Assembly (NCBI RefSeq): GCF_003259895.1
Contig: NZ_QLME01000003.1
Location: forward strand, 152,035-216,034
DNA from: Halanaerobium saccharolyticum
GTDB lineage: Bacteria; Bacillota; Halanaerobiia; Halanaerobiales; Halanaerobiaceae
Length of the DNA stretch: 64,000 nucleotides
Direction: 5' to 3'
In this document: piece by piece, positions 44,766 to 54,153 of the stretch
Layout: every line of letters starts with the position of its first letter
How positions within the stretch are numbered: the first letter of the stretch is position 1
Translations under genes and position numbers: made by a program
The notes under the pieces: model-generated
Database searches by the model: none
Told to the model about the DNA's origin: nothing
The model's input: only the letters and a program-made list of their open reading frames with translations

Positions 44766-45269
44766 TTATTCTTCTTTATAAACTGCCACAACTTCTCCGT
44801 AATAAAATGTGTGCATATCTTGATTGGAATAATTTTTTTCTGAGACATCTTCAGCTAAATTTTTAAGCAGCATATCCTGCTGATATTTAATCTTACAGAT
44901 AAAATGTAAATCATTACCCTTAATAATTGGAACATCACATTCTTTAACTTCTGCCAGCTCTAAATTTAATTCTTTAATTTTATTATAATCTCTCCCGGAC
45001 TTAGTTCCACAAAACTGCAGTTCTTTTTTTAGTTGGCCATTTAGTGGTACACTGACAGTAAAATACTTACTATTTTCTATCAGCTGATGTGTGTGGCGTG
45101 ATTTTCTAACTGGTACCATCAAAATATCCTGATTCCAGATAAAACCAGTAGTTCCCCAGCCCATTGTCATTGTGTTAATTTCTTGATCATCTTTTGTTGT
45201 TAAAAATACTCCATTGGGCAAAACTTCCTTATACTTATTTAATACCTGATCAAAAGCAACTTTTTTCAT
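44766..45269 (-). CDS. Flavin reductase-like FMN-binding protein
   Basis: 167 residues of the flavin_reduct (DIM6/NTAB) superfamily: 'NTMTMGWGTTGFIWNQDILM' (flavin-binding strand pair), 'VPVRKSRHTHQLIENSKYFT', and 'ELQFCGTKSGRDYNK'. Such proteins bind FMN and reduce flavins or small oxidised substrates. A start at 45269 follows an AGAGGTG-type site. It stands alone; no rubredoxin domain is attached. The precise substrate cannot be told. Confidence 0.85.
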   Translation of the reverse strand: MKKVAFDQVLNKYKEVLPNGVFLTTKDDQEINTMTMGWGTTGFIWNQDILMVPVRKSRHTHQLIENSKYFTVSVPLNGQLKKELQFCGTKSGRDYNKIKELNLELAEVKECDVPIIKGNDLHFICKIKYQQDMLLKNLAEDVSEKNYSNQDMHTFYYGEVVAVYKEE

Positions 45270-45350
45270 TTATATTCACCTCTGCTTAAGTTTTAGAGTT
45301 TCATATGCACAAATTATATTTATGCAGTTAAATAAAAATTACTGGTTGTA

Positions 45351-45388
45351 AAAAGGCTGAATATATCTTTAGAGAAATATTCAGCCTT
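45351..45388 (-). terminator. trpB terminator
   Basis: AAGGCTGAATAT and ATATTCAGCCTT form a perfect 12-bp stem; on the minus strand it runs into TTTTTAC just after trpB. Confidence 0.78.
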
Positions 45389-45418
45389 GATTGATAAATA
45401 TTAAATTAAATTCTATAA

Positions 45419-46627
45419 TTATTTCAGTTTTCCGTTTTCATGTAATTCTTTAATTTGGGCTACATCCTTATCTCCACGCCCGGAAAGGTTAATTATAACT
45501 ACCTGATCTTTATCTAAATCAGCAGCTACTTTCATTCCTCCAGCAATAGCATGGGCACTTTCTAAGGCCGGAATGATTCCTTCTTTTTCTGATAATAGGT
45601 GAAAAGCATCCAGGGCTTCCTGATCAGAAGCAGTTGTATATTTAGCTCTTCCGGAATCTTTAAGGAAACTATGTTCTGGACCTACTCCTGGATAATCAAG
45701 TCCTGCCGCTATAGAATGAGTATGAGAAATTACATCTCCATCTTCATATAATACATAACTTTTAAATCCATGTAGTTCTCCTGGTTTACCATAAGTTAAT
45801 GGAGCAGCATTCTGACCTGGTTTATCTCCTGTACCTCCAGGCTCAATACCCAAAATATTTACTTCCTTATCCTCTATAAAAGGAGCAAAAAGACCAATTG
45901 CATTACTACCTCCACCAACACAGGCAATTATATAATCAGGTAATTTCCCCTCTTTTTCTAAAATTTGAGACTTTGCTTCTTTTCCAATAACAGACTGGAA
46001 TTCTTTAACCATTGTTGGATATGGATCTGGACCAACTGCAGAACCCAGCATATAAAAAGTGTCGTCTGCATTTTGAACAAAATCTTTTAAAGCCTCATCT
46101 ACAGCATCTTTAAGTGTACCATCTCCAGCAGTAACAGGTTTAACTTCTGCACCTAAAAGTTCCATTCTAAACACATTTAAAGCCTGTCTTTTAGTATCTA
46201 CCTCACCCATATAAATTATGCAGTCCATATCAAATAAGGCACAGGCAGTAGCTGTTGCTACACCATGCTGTCCGGCTCCAGTTTCGGCAATAATTCTTTT
46301 TTTACCCATTTTACGGGCAAGTAATGCCTGACCGATACAGTTGTTAATCTTATGAGCACCTGTATGATTTAGATCTTCTCGTTTTAAATATATTTTTGCT
46401 CCTCCAGCCTCTTTAGTTAAACTTTCAGCAAAATATAAAGGACTTGGTTTACCGACATAGTCCTTAAATAAATATGCAAGTTCTTCTTTAAAATCTGGAT
46501 TATCTTTTATTTCATAAAAAGCCTCTTTTAATTCCTCTAAAACATCTGCTAATTCCGGTGGTACAATACTCCCACCAAAATCCCCAAAAAAACCATCTCT
46601 CTTCTCTACTCTACTCTTCTTTTCCAT
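45419..46627 (-). CDS. trpB: Tryptophan synthase beta chain (orphan)
   Basis: 402 residues from ATG 46627 (GGAGGATGAGAG upstream; the ATG 15 bases earlier lies at that site). PLP lysine K93 in 'HTGAHKINN', catalytic glutamate E115 in 'AETGAGQHG', and 'GGGSNAIG' binding the PLP phosphate. It is the TrpB1 type that normally pairs with TrpA, but no trpA or other trp gene is in the neighbourhood. It may work with a distant TrpA, or alone making tryptophan from indole and serine. The N-terminal '[15 protein letters not shown]' is typical, apart from Ser for the usual Arg or Lys in GGR/K. Confidence 0.93.
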   Translation of the reverse strand: MEKKSRVEKRDGFFGDFGGSIVPPELADVLEELKEAFYEIKDNPDFKEELAYLFKDYVGKPSPLYFAESLTKEAGGAKIYLKREDLNHTGAHKINNCIGQALLARKMGKKRIIAETGAGQHGVATATACALFDMDCIIYMGEVDTKRQALNVFRMELLGAEVKPVTAGDGTLKDAVDEALKDFVQNADDTFYMLGSAVGPDPYPTMVKEFQSVIGKEAKSQILEKEGKLPDYIIACVGGGSNAIGLFAPFIEDKEVNILGIEPGGTGDKPGQNAAPLTYGKPGELHGFKSYVLYEDGDVISHTHSIAAGLDYPGVGPEHSFLKDSGRAKYTTASDQEALDAFHLLSEKEGIIPALESAHAIAGGMKVAADLDKDQVVIINLSGRGDKDVAQIKELHENGKLK

Positions 46628-46707
46628 TCTCTCATCCTCCATCTCAAATTTTTTGAATTTAATAAAAGTTTAGCAGAAATTTTGTCAGCTGTCAACTTAT
46701 TAAGATT

Positions 46708-47424
46708 TCAATAAGATTTATTGGCCAATTTTTTAATTTCATCACCTGTTAAAATCTTATCCCAGATCATTAGCTGGTCAATACTTCCTCTGAAAACAGC
46801 ACCAGTAGAATTATTTTTTCCCAGAGTAATAAAATCCTTTCCTTTGTCTGGTTTAATGTTGTTAGTTGAGATTACCCGAAAATTATTATTTTGATCAATT
46901 AAATATATAGAAATATTTCCGTTTTCTGCATTCCAACTAACGGCTGTAAAAAACCATTGGTTTTGGGGAATATTTATAGTACCGTATAGTTTTTGTTTAT
47001 CCCCAGCAATAATAGATAGAAATGGATAATTTTTTCTCCCATCAATTACAATCGTTCTAGCAAAACCCCCAACATTATTTGAGATAATAGTGTTTATTTC
47101 ATCGGCAGTCTCTACTTTTAGCCAGAAAGCAATTGTAAGTTGAGGAATTATTTCTGGATTGATATTCACAGGTAAAGTTATGAAATCATTTTTTCCTGTA
47201 AATGATAATGCCTTTCCACTTTTTCCGAACCTATCCTCGGTGCTGCGTTCCTTATTTATTTGTTTACCATGCAGCTGATTTGGTCCTTGATCAATTGTAT
47301 TTCCATCCAGGGGATAATAGGCATAGATCTCCTGCCTTAATTCTTCTTTTTGAGCTGAAGCAGCAAAAGAAAAGCTAATGATAAATATTAGCAAAAATAG
47401 AATTGATAATTTATTTTGAAGCAT
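46708..47424 (-). CDS. Secreted LamG-like (concanavalin-fold) protein
   Basis: 238 residues: signal peptide ('LSILFLLIFIISFSFAASAQ') and a single LamG_3 type jelly-roll domain, starting with 'YAYYPLDGNTIDQGPNQLHG' and including 'LTIAFWLKVETADEINTIIS' and the final 'GSIDQLMIWDKILTGDEIKK'. Such domains bind carbohydrates or act as adhesion modules. ATG 47424 is used; AAGGAG lies about 11 bases upstream. A GTG at 47433 is too close to that site. No enzyme domain is attached. Confidence 0.8.
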   Translation of the reverse strand: MLQNKLSILFLLIFIISFSFAASAQKEELRQEIYAYYPLDGNTIDQGPNQLHGKQINKERSTEDRFGKSGKALSFTGKNDFITLPVNINPEIIPQLTIAFWLKVETADEINTIISNNVGGFARTIVIDGRKNYPFLSIIAGDKQKLYGTINIPQNQWFFTAVSWNAENGNISIYLIDQNNNFRVISTNNIKPDKGKDFITLGKNNSTGAVFRGSIDQLMIWDKILTGDEIKKLANKSY

Positions 47425-47534
47425 CTTAATCACAACTCCTTTTTAAACTAAAATTTTTTATAATTTTTAAAATCAAACTGCAAATTATATTTAGCTGGAG
47501 TTAATTTAATCCTATTAAGACCATTATATCTAAA

Positions 47535-48386
47535 TCAATTCGAATTATCCACTTTTAGCAGCCATTCTTTTACTTCCCTGTTTGCTGGTCCCTCTTCAAA
47601 AAACAAATCTGATAGATCTGAGTGATGTTTATTATCATAGATCTTTAATTTTGTTTCTGACTGAGTTTTTGCCCTGATTTCTTCTATAAAGTCAATAGAG
47701 TGTGCTTTAGGAACCAGAGGATCTTTTGCACCATGGAGACAAAATATGGATGTATTAAAGTCTGGTCGTATATAATTAATAGGATTTGCTTTTTTTCTTT
47801 TGTGAGGTGTCGGGACAAAATCAGATAAATATTTCTTTGCTCTTATAGTTCGGCAGGGACGAGAAAGATCAAATGGACCACTAATAGATAGAAAAGCACT
47901 AAGCCGATCTTTATTAATCTTATACTTTTTCTGTAAATTTTTATTTAAAAGTAATAAAGCTCCCAGGTGAGCACCAGCTGATTGGCCAGCAATGATTATA
48001 TTCTTATTAAGATTTGATTTTTCTAAAATATCAAAGGTCATTTTTAGAGACTTAAAAACATCAATCTGCTGGTCTGGAAATTGAGAGTCAGGTGCTAACC
48101 TATAAGTCGGCATAACGGTAATAAAACCAAGGTTAGTAAAGTAATCTGCCACAAATCCAAAAAATTCCGGACTGCCCTTATTCCACCCGCCTCCATGAAT
48201 GAAGAAAATAATATTATTGCGTTTGTTTTCCGATTGAGAATTATACCACAGCAAATATTGTTTTTTATCTTCTCCGTATTTATACTTTGTTGGCTGCAGA
48301 ATATTAGTAAGTTTTCGGTTTTTTATTTTAGCTTTTAAAATTGAAAGGAAAGTCGTTAAATAGTCCTGGATCTGCCAGAAAAGCAT
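47535..48386 (-). CDS. Alpha/beta-hydrolase, esterase/lipase-like
   Basis: 283 residues. Oxyanion hole 'HGGGWNKGSPEFF', nucleophile elbow 'GQSAGAHLGA', acid in 'LHGAKDPLVPKAHS' and histidine in 'DNKHHSDLSD' give a complete catalytic triad of the hormone-sensitive-lipase/BD-FAE type. No clear signal peptide; the N-terminus is amphipathic. GGTGGTG precedes the ATG. Substrate unknown. Confidence 0.85.
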   Translation of the reverse strand: MLFWQIQDYLTTFLSILKAKIKNRKLTNILQPTKYKYGEDKKQYLLWYNSQSENKRNNIIFFIHGGGWNKGSPEFFGFVADYFTNLGFITVMPTYRLAPDSQFPDQQIDVFKSLKMTFDILEKSNLNKNIIIAGQSAGAHLGALLLLNKNLQKKYKINKDRLSAFLSISGPFDLSRPCRTIRAKKYLSDFVPTPHKRKKANPINYIRPDFNTSIFCLHGAKDPLVPKAHSIDFIEEIRAKTQSETKLKIYDNKHHSDLSDLFFEEGPANREVKEWLLKVDNSN

Positions 48387-48502
48387 AATTGCACCACCTT
48401 CATATTTTTGAATTTTCTTTTAAATAGATTTTTAAAATAATGGGTATTACAGAGGTGTCTTATAAATAAATTTAGCTGACTTTAAATATCTGCAGCCTGC
48501 AA

Positions 48503-48595
48503 TTATTCTTCCTCTTTAGATCCAAAACTGTCACCTAAAAGGTCATTAGCGACCATTACTGCCAGACCAGTATCCATATTAATTGTGATTAAGTA
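48503..48595 (-). pseudogene. Gene remnant, C-terminal end of an unknown protein
   Basis: Directly after the stop of the 111-residue gene, an open frame reads 'YLITINMDTGLAVMVANDLL' and ends in three Glu and TAA at 48505-48503. It looks like a genuine protein tail (hydrophobic segment then acidic end) but has no start of its own or ribosome binding site. I cannot assign a family. It may be a leftover of a deletion. Confidence 0.4.
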
Positions 48596-48931
48596 TTATT
48601 TGTGGCGATAGACAGTAATTTTTAACAATCCATTTTCATAACTGTATTCAGCTCTATCTATCATCATTCCTACAAGTGTTAATTCTTGATAATTATCACT
48701 TTCCCCGGCTAATTCCCAGTAGTAATCTTCTACCTCACTCTGGCGTGGTGTATATAAACCTTTTAAAGTTTCTAGTTGACCTGGTGTTATATCTTTAAGT
48801 TTTGATTTTATTGTTATTTCTATTTCTTCATTTTTTTCTTTAAAACTAACATCAAATTCGTTTCCTCCAGCTTTAAATACAAAAGCTGCTAATTCACCAA
48901 TTAGTTTTATTGATTTAAGATCATTTTTCAT
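48596..48931 (-). CDS. Hypothetical protein linked to the DUF1576-like gene
   Basis: 111 residues, acidic, with no TM helix or signal peptide; predicted alternating strands and helices ('FDVSFKEKNEEIEITIKSKL', 'TLVGMMIDRAEYSYENGLLK'). Its ATG overlaps the end of the DUF1576-like reading frame by 11 bases with GGGAGGTTAAAA upstream, so it was an operon partner of that membrane protein. It remains intact while its partner is broken. Function unknown. Confidence 0.6.
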   Translation of the reverse strand: MKNDLKSIKLIGELAAFVFKAGGNEFDVSFKEKNEEIEITIKSKLKDITPGQLETLKGLYTPRQSEVEDYYWELAGESDNYQELTLVGMMIDRAEYSYENGLLKITVYRHK

Positions 48932-49816
48932 TTTTAACCTCCCTGAAAGCAGAAATTATTGGAACTAATATTGCTGCCACCATTCCTCCTGAAAAACCAT
49001 TATTATAAAGATTCATTCCTCCATGTAAATAACCGATATTCATTACCAGTGCCATATGTAAAAATCCTGCAGCAACTCCACTTTTCCATCCAAAAACTCC
49101 TGCAATAGGTGCTAGAGTAGTTCCAAATAAAACAGCAAGAATAGCTCCAACAGAATTTATTTCCCAAATTTGAAAATATGCTCCCAAAATTACTCCTATA
49201 AAAATTGGCATAACATTTTTTAAATGCTTTCCAAAAGCTCCAAAGGCTACTACAGTAAATATTCCTCCAATTACCGGTCCATTTATCTCCCTTTATTATA
49301 AATATATAAATTGTACTAAATAAACCTAATAAACCCATATTAATTAAGGAGATTCCAAAACCTTCTGTTACTACAAAATCATCTACTAGTCTTCCTGTGT
49401 GTTTTAATAATTTATTATAACCATTAAAACTTTTATTATTAAATAAATATCCGATTAACAGCATAGACGAAAACAAAAGAATTAAATAAATATTTAATTC
49501 TTTATTATAACCATCAATTTATATTTGCAAATATAATTGCAATTAAAGGGTCTAAATTGATACCAAAACTTATATAACTAATCATTGGTCCTAAAGCAGT
49601 ACCAAATAAGGCGATTAATAAAAACTTTCTAAAAGGTTCATTTTGAATTTTAGAATAAATAAAGACTCCAAATATTATACTCCAACTATTATAAATATTT
49701 TTTCCAAATAAAGCAAAACCTGCAACTGTAAAAATAGCAGCAATAATTGTACCATTCATATTAACTTTGTTTAATTTAGAGATAACAACTGCAATCATCA
49801 TTAATAATCCACTATA
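48921..49816 (-). pseudogene. Frameshifted DUF1576-like membrane protein
   Basis: Three segments in different frames together give a polytopic membrane protein of the DUF1576 type. Segment 1 (about 49816-49514): 'MNGTIIAAIFTVAGFALFGK' and 'FLLIALFGTALGPMISYISF'. Segment 2 (about 49476-49285) ends in 'STIYIFIIKGDK'. Segment 3 (about 49290-48921): 'GAILAVLFGTTLAPIAGVFG', 'MGYLHGG'-like text and a C-terminus joined to the next gene. The two halves repeat the same GTxLxPI pattern, as expected of an internally duplicated transporter. Frame changes near 49285 and 49500 and the lack of an N-terminal start (a stop precedes 49816) show it is broken, barring sequence error. Confidence 0.7.
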
Positions 49817-49884
49817 TTAAAAACAATTAATTTTATACTCAATAATTTGATGGGATTGTTAATCTAATTTAAGTTTAAACAAAA

Positions 49885-50214
49885 TCATCCTAATCTAGAA
49901 CCTGGTTCAACTTTTTTATCGGGCTCAATTAAAACAACACCATTTTTTCCATAAACACCTAAAACTAAAACTTCTGACATAAAATCAGCAATCTGTTTTG
50001 GAGGAAAATTGACAACTGCCAGCACCTGTTTTCCTATTAAATCTTCCGGGGTATATAAATCGGTGATTTGAGCACTGGATTTTCTTTCACCAATTTCTTT
50101 ACCAAAATCAAGCCAGAGCTTATAAGCTGGGTCATTAGCTTTTACAAATTTGTCAACTTTAGTTATTTTACCAACTCTAATATCTAATTTCATAAAATCT
50201 TTAAATTCTGCCAT
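49885..50214 (-). CDS. csaA: tRNA-binding protein CsaA
   Basis: 109 residues, a stand-alone tRNA-binding OB-fold domain of the CsaA type: 'MKLDIRVGKITKVDKFVKAN', 'AYKLWLDFGKEIGERKSSAQ', 'VLAVVNFPPKQIADFMSEVL' and the closing 'KKVEPGSRLG'. CsaA has been reported as a secretion-related chaperone in Bacillus and binds tRNA as a dimer. It has its own terminator palindrome just upstream of the next gene on the plus side. Confidence 0.92.
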   Translation of the reverse strand: MAEFKDFMKLDIRVGKITKVDKFVKANDPAYKLWLDFGKEIGERKSSAQITDLYTPEDLIGKQVLAVVNFPPKQIADFMSEVLVLGVYGKNGVVLIEPDKKVEPGSRLG

Positions 50215-50280
50215 TAAAAAAATCCTTTCTATTGTCTTATTCTAAATTACACTGCTTATATTGTATAAAGTCACCTATCA

Positions 50281-50316
50281 GTTTTAAAAGGGCTGTTTAA
50301 ACAGCCCTTTTAAAAC
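50281..50316. terminator. Perfect 36-base palindrome acting as terminator
   Basis: GTTTTAAAAGGGCTGTTT is followed immediately by its complement with no loop bases beyond the turn. GC core AGGGCTGT/ACAGCCCT with flanking A and T runs allows termination in both directions; it lies just downstream of the minus-strand gene at 50340-50867. Confidence 0.85.
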
Positions 50317-50339
50317 TAAGATATTAGTATTTTTATTAT

Positions 50340-50867
50340 TTAAATTGTTCTTCTTCCTCTATCCCAGTCAACATTTGTCTTAACTATTTTAAGTTCATCA
50401 TTTTCTTGATTAAATGTTAAAAAATAATCATTGTTTAGTTTTATACCTAAATCTCCTTTATACTTATGACCATCTAAATTATTATCTACTTTAGCCTGCT
50501 TAATAGAATCACAACCAGAGATTACACCTAAAGGATATCCATCTTCTTTAATTAAGACATCAATTCCTAAAGGACATCGATCATCAACTTTATAATTAAC
50601 CATATAATTTTCCTCTACATAATTTTCCGGCAGTTTAATCCAGGTAAGATTATTTTCTTCATTTTTTAGATGATTTAAATATTTATTATTAATTTTTACC
50701 GATTCGTCTAGAACAATCCACTGTCCGGAAATGTTAAAATCTTTATCTTCTTTTTGTTTATAATCCTCAGTGAATAATTTAAGTTGACTATAAGAATTAC
50801 TGTTAACTTCTTTTTTATTTAAAACTTTAGCATTTTCATCTAGCTCAAATAAATCAATAATTTTCAT
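50340..50867 (-). CDS. Hypothetical protein
   Basis: 175 residues from ATG 50867 with GAGGGAG upstream. No TM helix or signal peptide; acidic, rich in Asn, Asp and Lys; the second half has 'VDDRCPLGIDVLIKEDGYPL' and two cysteines. Codon use is like the neighbours and it is preceded and followed by clear spacers. I do not recognise a family. The C-terminus ends with Arg-rich 'DWDRGRRTI'. Confidence 0.6.
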   Translation of the reverse strand: MKIIDLFELDENAKVLNKKEVNSNSYSQLKLFTEDYKQKEDKDFNISGQWIVLDESVKINNKYLNHLKNEENNLTWIKLPENYVEENYMVNYKVDDRCPLGIDVLIKEDGYPLGVISGCDSIKQAKVDNNLDGHKYKGDLGIKLNNDYFLTFNQENDELKIVKTNVDWDRGRRTI

Positions 50868-51015
50868 ATATATCAACTCCCTCTTTAAAATAATATTACT
50901 TTCTTATTTATTGCTAAAAATATAAATTTCATCATCTTATTTTATTACTTTTAGAAAAACTTTAATTATCCTGCATAAGTCCTAAAAATTTTATATTATC
51001 CTGATTAATTCATTA

Positions 51016-51609
51016 TTAAGATTGAGAAACAAATTTATTTTCTTTGATATAAAATCGCCATTTTTTATTCTTATATTCTTCAGCATAATCAATATTTACT
51101 CTGGGTGCTGCTTCAATTTTAAAATCTTCATCCTTATTATCAAGTAAATATAATTTATTGCTTTTAACCAGATTACAGCCATCTAAACTTTTATCAATTT
51201 TTAATGCCTGTGACAATTTACCAGGGCCATTGGTTAAATTTTCAATTTTTTTACTTTTTAATTTTCTATTTTCTTTGATAAATTGTAATCCTTCAACTGG
51301 CTCAACTGCTCTGATTAATACAGCGTGGGGGTTGTCTACTTCTGCAGTAACAATATTAAAGCAGTGATACATGCCATAAATTAAATAAATATAGGCCAAT
51401 CCACCTCTAGCAAACATCGTCTCAGTTCTCTTAGTTTTTTTATTATTATAAGCATGTGAGGCTTTATCATCTGTCCCCAGATAGGCTTCTGTATCAACAA
51501 TTTTAACCATTATTTTTTGACCATCAATTTCTCTAACTAAAATTTTACCTAAAAGATCTTTAGCTGCTGTAACAGCATCTTTTTGATAAAAATCATAATC
51601 TAATTTCAA
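51016..51609 (-). CDS. DNA-3-methyladenine glycosylase (AAG/MPG family)
   Basis: 197 residues of the Pur_DNA_glyco family, which removes 3-methyladenine, hypoxanthine and other damaged purines. Signature stretches are 'AAKDLLGKILVRE', the catalytic glutamate in 'VDTEAYLGTDDKASHAYN', 'ARGGLAYIYLIYGMYHCFNI' and 'LTNGPGKLSQALKI'. The length is normal. GAGGTGAT precedes the ATG. It adds to the DNA-repair content of the window. Confidence 0.93.
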   Translation of the reverse strand: MKLDYDFYQKDAVTAAKDLLGKILVREIDGQKIMVKIVDTEAYLGTDDKASHAYNNKKTKRTETMFARGGLAYIYLIYGMYHCFNIVTAEVDNPHAVLIRAVEPVEGLQFIKENRKLKSKKIENLTNGPGKLSQALKIDKSLDGCNLVKSNKLYLLDNKDEDFKIEAAPRVNIDYAEEYKNKKWRFYIKENKFVSQS

Positions 51610-51621
51610 ATAACATCACCT

Positions 51622-51935
51622 CTAAAACCCTAAATTTAACAGCCATTTACTTAATTCAGCTTCTCTATCTTTAAGTTCTGCATTTAAATCCTTCAATTTA
51701 CCCAGATTTTTTTCACCAATAATATTTCCATCTTTCATAAAAAGAACTCTTCTACTGTGAGAGGCTACCCGGATATCCTGGGTTACAATCATTACTGTAG
51801 TCCCTTCTTTATTAATTGTATGAAAAACATCCATTACCTCTATTGCTGACTTAGAATTTAAAGCTCTGGTTGGTTCGTCAGCAAATAAAATTTAAGTATC
51901 ATGGCCCGCGACCTTTCTTTGTTTTATTAATAGTC
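51622..51935 (-). pseudogene. Remnant of an ABC transporter ATPase (MacB/LolD type)
   Basis: Only the C-terminal third survives. Reading on the minus strand from about 51891, 'ILFADEPTRALNSKSAIEVM' is a Walker B and D-loop (Gly to Arg in the usual TGALD), followed by 'TVMIVTQDIRVASHSRRVLF' with the H-loop His replaced by Gln. Just upstream the remains of an ABC signature (AAAGGTCGCG) are out of frame and a TAA interrupts the reading. No permease is adjacent. Clearly non-functional. Confidence 0.75.
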
Positions 51936-51960
51936 ATTAGTATAATTCGTCGTTTAATAA

Positions 51961-51998
51961 AAAAACCCTCTGAAATAATAAATAAATTTCAGAAGACT
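51961..51998 (-). terminator. Terminator of the 52040-52969 gene
   Basis: On the minus strand CTTCTGAAAT pairs with ATTTCAGAGG (one G-U) around TTATTTATT and runs into seven T residues. Confidence 0.8.
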
Positions 51999-52039
51999 CT
52001 AAGTTATAGTTAATTTTGATTGTCAATTTTTAAAGAAGT

Positions 52040-52969
52040 TTATCTCTCTATTCTTCCATAATTATCTAATCTAATTAAAATATCCAGTGTCAGCTTACCC
52101 TGCCATTCCTGATAGGCATCTTTAAGTCCTTCTTTATAAAAATTTGCACCCCAGGGTGGTTTAATCAGACTTTCTTTGTTTGCTTCGATCAATTCAACAT
52201 AAAAATCTAAGTTAGATTTTATTTTAGACTCACTAACTCCAAATCTTTCCTGTTCAGGTGACGGAACAAAATCAAGTGGAAGCGGTACATATTCCTGCCA
52301 TTTTTCCTGATCATATTCGATCATTTGTTTTATACCTTCTGCAATACTTCCTTTTAATGGGGACTTTGTTTTTGTATCTGCTTCTTCATATAGTTTAAGA
52401 TAGCAGTAGATCTCGTTTTCCGATTCATGTTCTTTTTTATGCTGAATGTTTTTTACAGCCTGTTTAACTAAAGAATTTAAATCAATTTGTTTAACATAAT
52501 CTCTATATCTTAATAAATAGGCAAGTAATTCAGCCGAGGGATTACCCCAACTTTTATCTATCACGGTCATTTGCTCCTCTTTGTCAAAATGCCACCAGGG
52601 AGTATGAGGATAATCATTGACCTCTTTTCGGACTGCATACCAGCCGTTTCTATCCTTATTGTAACTTTCTTCAAGATAAGTGATTGCCTTTTTTATAATC
52701 TTCTGCGCAGACTGAGAATTATCAACCATTTTTAAAAGTCTTAAACCAATTGAAGTTGCCATTGGAGTCGATAACGGTAATCTAAAATCTGGTTCCAGGG
52801 CATTACCAAAACCACCGTCTTTATTTTGAAATTTTTTAATTTCAGTAATTAAAGCCTGTTTGTCCCCCTGCTGAAAATGATAATTAAAATGGGCTATATC
52901 AAGGGGTCTTGCTATTTCCTTAAGTTTTTTATTGATAGTTTTAAAACTTTGATTTGATAGCTTTAACAT
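52040..52969 (-). CDS. Hypothetical protein with terpenoid-cyclase-like alpha-alpha toroid repeats
   Basis: 309 residues, no signal peptide. The N-terminal 'LITEIKKFQNKDGGFGNALE' is a QW-like/prenyltransferase repeat signature (KxQxxDGGFG), repeated more weakly in 'AITYLEESYNKDRNGWYAVR'. This suggests an alpha-alpha barrel as in terpene cyclases and protein prenyltransferases, but no catalytic DxDD is seen. It lies upstream of nothing obvious and just downstream of aroC (28 bases), so it may share its transcript. Role unknown. Confidence 0.65.
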   Translation of the reverse strand: MLKLSNQSFKTINKKLKEIARPLDIAHFNYHFQQGDKQALITEIKKFQNKDGGFGNALEPDFRLPLSTPMATSIGLRLLKMVDNSQSAQKIIKKAITYLEESYNKDRNGWYAVRKEVNDYPHTPWWHFDKEEQMTVIDKSWGNPSAELLAYLLRYRDYVKQIDLNSLVKQAVKNIQHKKEHESENEIYCYLKLYEEADTKTKSPLKGSIAEGIKQMIEYDQEKWQEYVPLPLDFVPSPEQERFGVSESKIKSNLDFYVELIEANKESLIKPPWGANFYKEGLKDAYQEWQGKLTLDILIRLDNYGRIER

Positions 52970-52997
52970 CAGAACCTCCTTTTTTAGTCTAACTTAA

Positions 52998-54092
52998 TTA
53001 ATAAACTTTTTTGATATATTCCATTCTAGAACTCATATTTTTAAGAAGAAGATCAACCAGGGTCAAAGCAACCATAGCTTCCACTACAACCACAGCTCTG
53101 GGTACAATAATTGGATCATGTCTACCGTGAATATTTAGATCAATGTTTTCCCCAGATTTATTGACTGCTTTCTGTGTCTTCTCAATCGAAGGAGTTGGTT
53201 TGACTGCAGCTTTCAATAAAATTTTACTGCCATCTGTTATCCCACCAAGAGTTCCTCCAGCATTATTTGTTAGTTTATTTATTTCTCCCGCTTGATATCT
53301 ATAAAAATCATTATGTTCATATCCTGTCATTTCTGCAGCATCAAAGCCGCTGCCAATTTCTATTCCTTTAACTGCACCAATTGACATAATTGCTCTTGCC
53401 AGTAGCGCTTCACACTTATCAAATACTGGATCACCCAGGCCTTCTGGAATATTTTTAACTCTGCATTCTATTGTTCCACCGGAAGAATTATTTTCTTCAA
53501 TCAGTTTTCTTAAGTAACTTTCAGCTTTTTCTACTGCTTCTGAATCGGGCATATATAGAAAATTGTCCATAATATAATCTTCATCATAATTTTGGGGATT
53601 AATCTCAATCGGACCAATTGAAGAAGTATAGCCTGTTATTTTAACATCTAAAGCAGCTAATATTTTTTTTGCTATCGCACCAGCAGCCACTCTAGCAGCT
53701 GTTTCTCTGCCGGAAGCCCGTCCACTGCCCCGGTGATCCCTAAATCCATATTTTAAATCATAACTGAAGTCTGATTGTGCCGGTCGATAAACATCTTTGA
53801 GAGCAGAATAATCCTTAGATTTCTGATTTTTATTGAAAATAATCATAGAGATGGGAGTTCCTGTTGTTTTTCCTTCGAATATTCCTGATAAAATTTCAAT
53901 CTTATCTCCTTCTTTTCTTGGAGTTGCAAAGGGAGACTGGCCCGGTTTTCTTCTATCTAAATCTTGCTGAATATCTGATTCCGAAAGTTTTAGTCCAGCC
54001 GGACAGCCATCAACTACTACTCCCAGAGCCTTACCATGAGATTCACCCCAGGTAGAAATTTTAAAGATATCTCCTAATATTGAACCTGACAT
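52998..54092 (-). CDS. aroC: Chorismate synthase
   Basis: 364 residues. Converts 5-enolpyruvylshikimate-3-phosphate to chorismate using reduced FMN, the last step of the shikimate pathway. 'TWGESHGKALGVVVDGCPAG' near the N-terminus, 'RRKPGQSPFATPRKEGD', 'YGFRDHRGSGRASGRETAAR' and the late 'RHDPIIVPRAVVVVEAM' are all family signatures. The gene stands apart from other aro genes; with the orphan trpB 7 kb away it is the only aromatic-pathway gene in the window. AGAGGTGAT precedes the ATG. Confidence 0.95.
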   Translation of the reverse strand: MSGSILGDIFKISTWGESHGKALGVVVDGCPAGLKLSESDIQQDLDRRKPGQSPFATPRKEGDKIEILSGIFEGKTTGTPISMIIFNKNQKSKDYSALKDVYRPAQSDFSYDLKYGFRDHRGSGRASGRETAARVAAGAIAKKILAALDVKITGYTSSIGPIEINPQNYDEDYIMDNFLYMPDSEAVEKAESYLRKLIEENNSSGGTIECRVKNIPEGLGDPVFDKCEALLARAIMSIGAVKGIEIGSGFDAAEMTGYEHNDFYRYQAGEINKLTNNAGGTLGGITDGSKILLKAAVKPTPSIEKTQKAVNKSGENIDLNIHGRHDPIIVPRAVVVVEAMVALTLVDLLLKNMSSRMEYIKKVY

Positions 54093-54153
54093 TTTATATC
54101 ACCTCTCTATGTGAATTTTACAATGACTATTAAATCTTACTTTATTTTTAAGA

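Noticed and set aside
45270..45350. T-box or tryptophan riboswitch upstream of trpB or aroC
   Set aside because: No T-box core (TGGNACCGCG-like) or leader peptide with Trp codons was found upstream of trpB (46628-46707) or aroC (54093-54153); the flanks are short and AT-rich.
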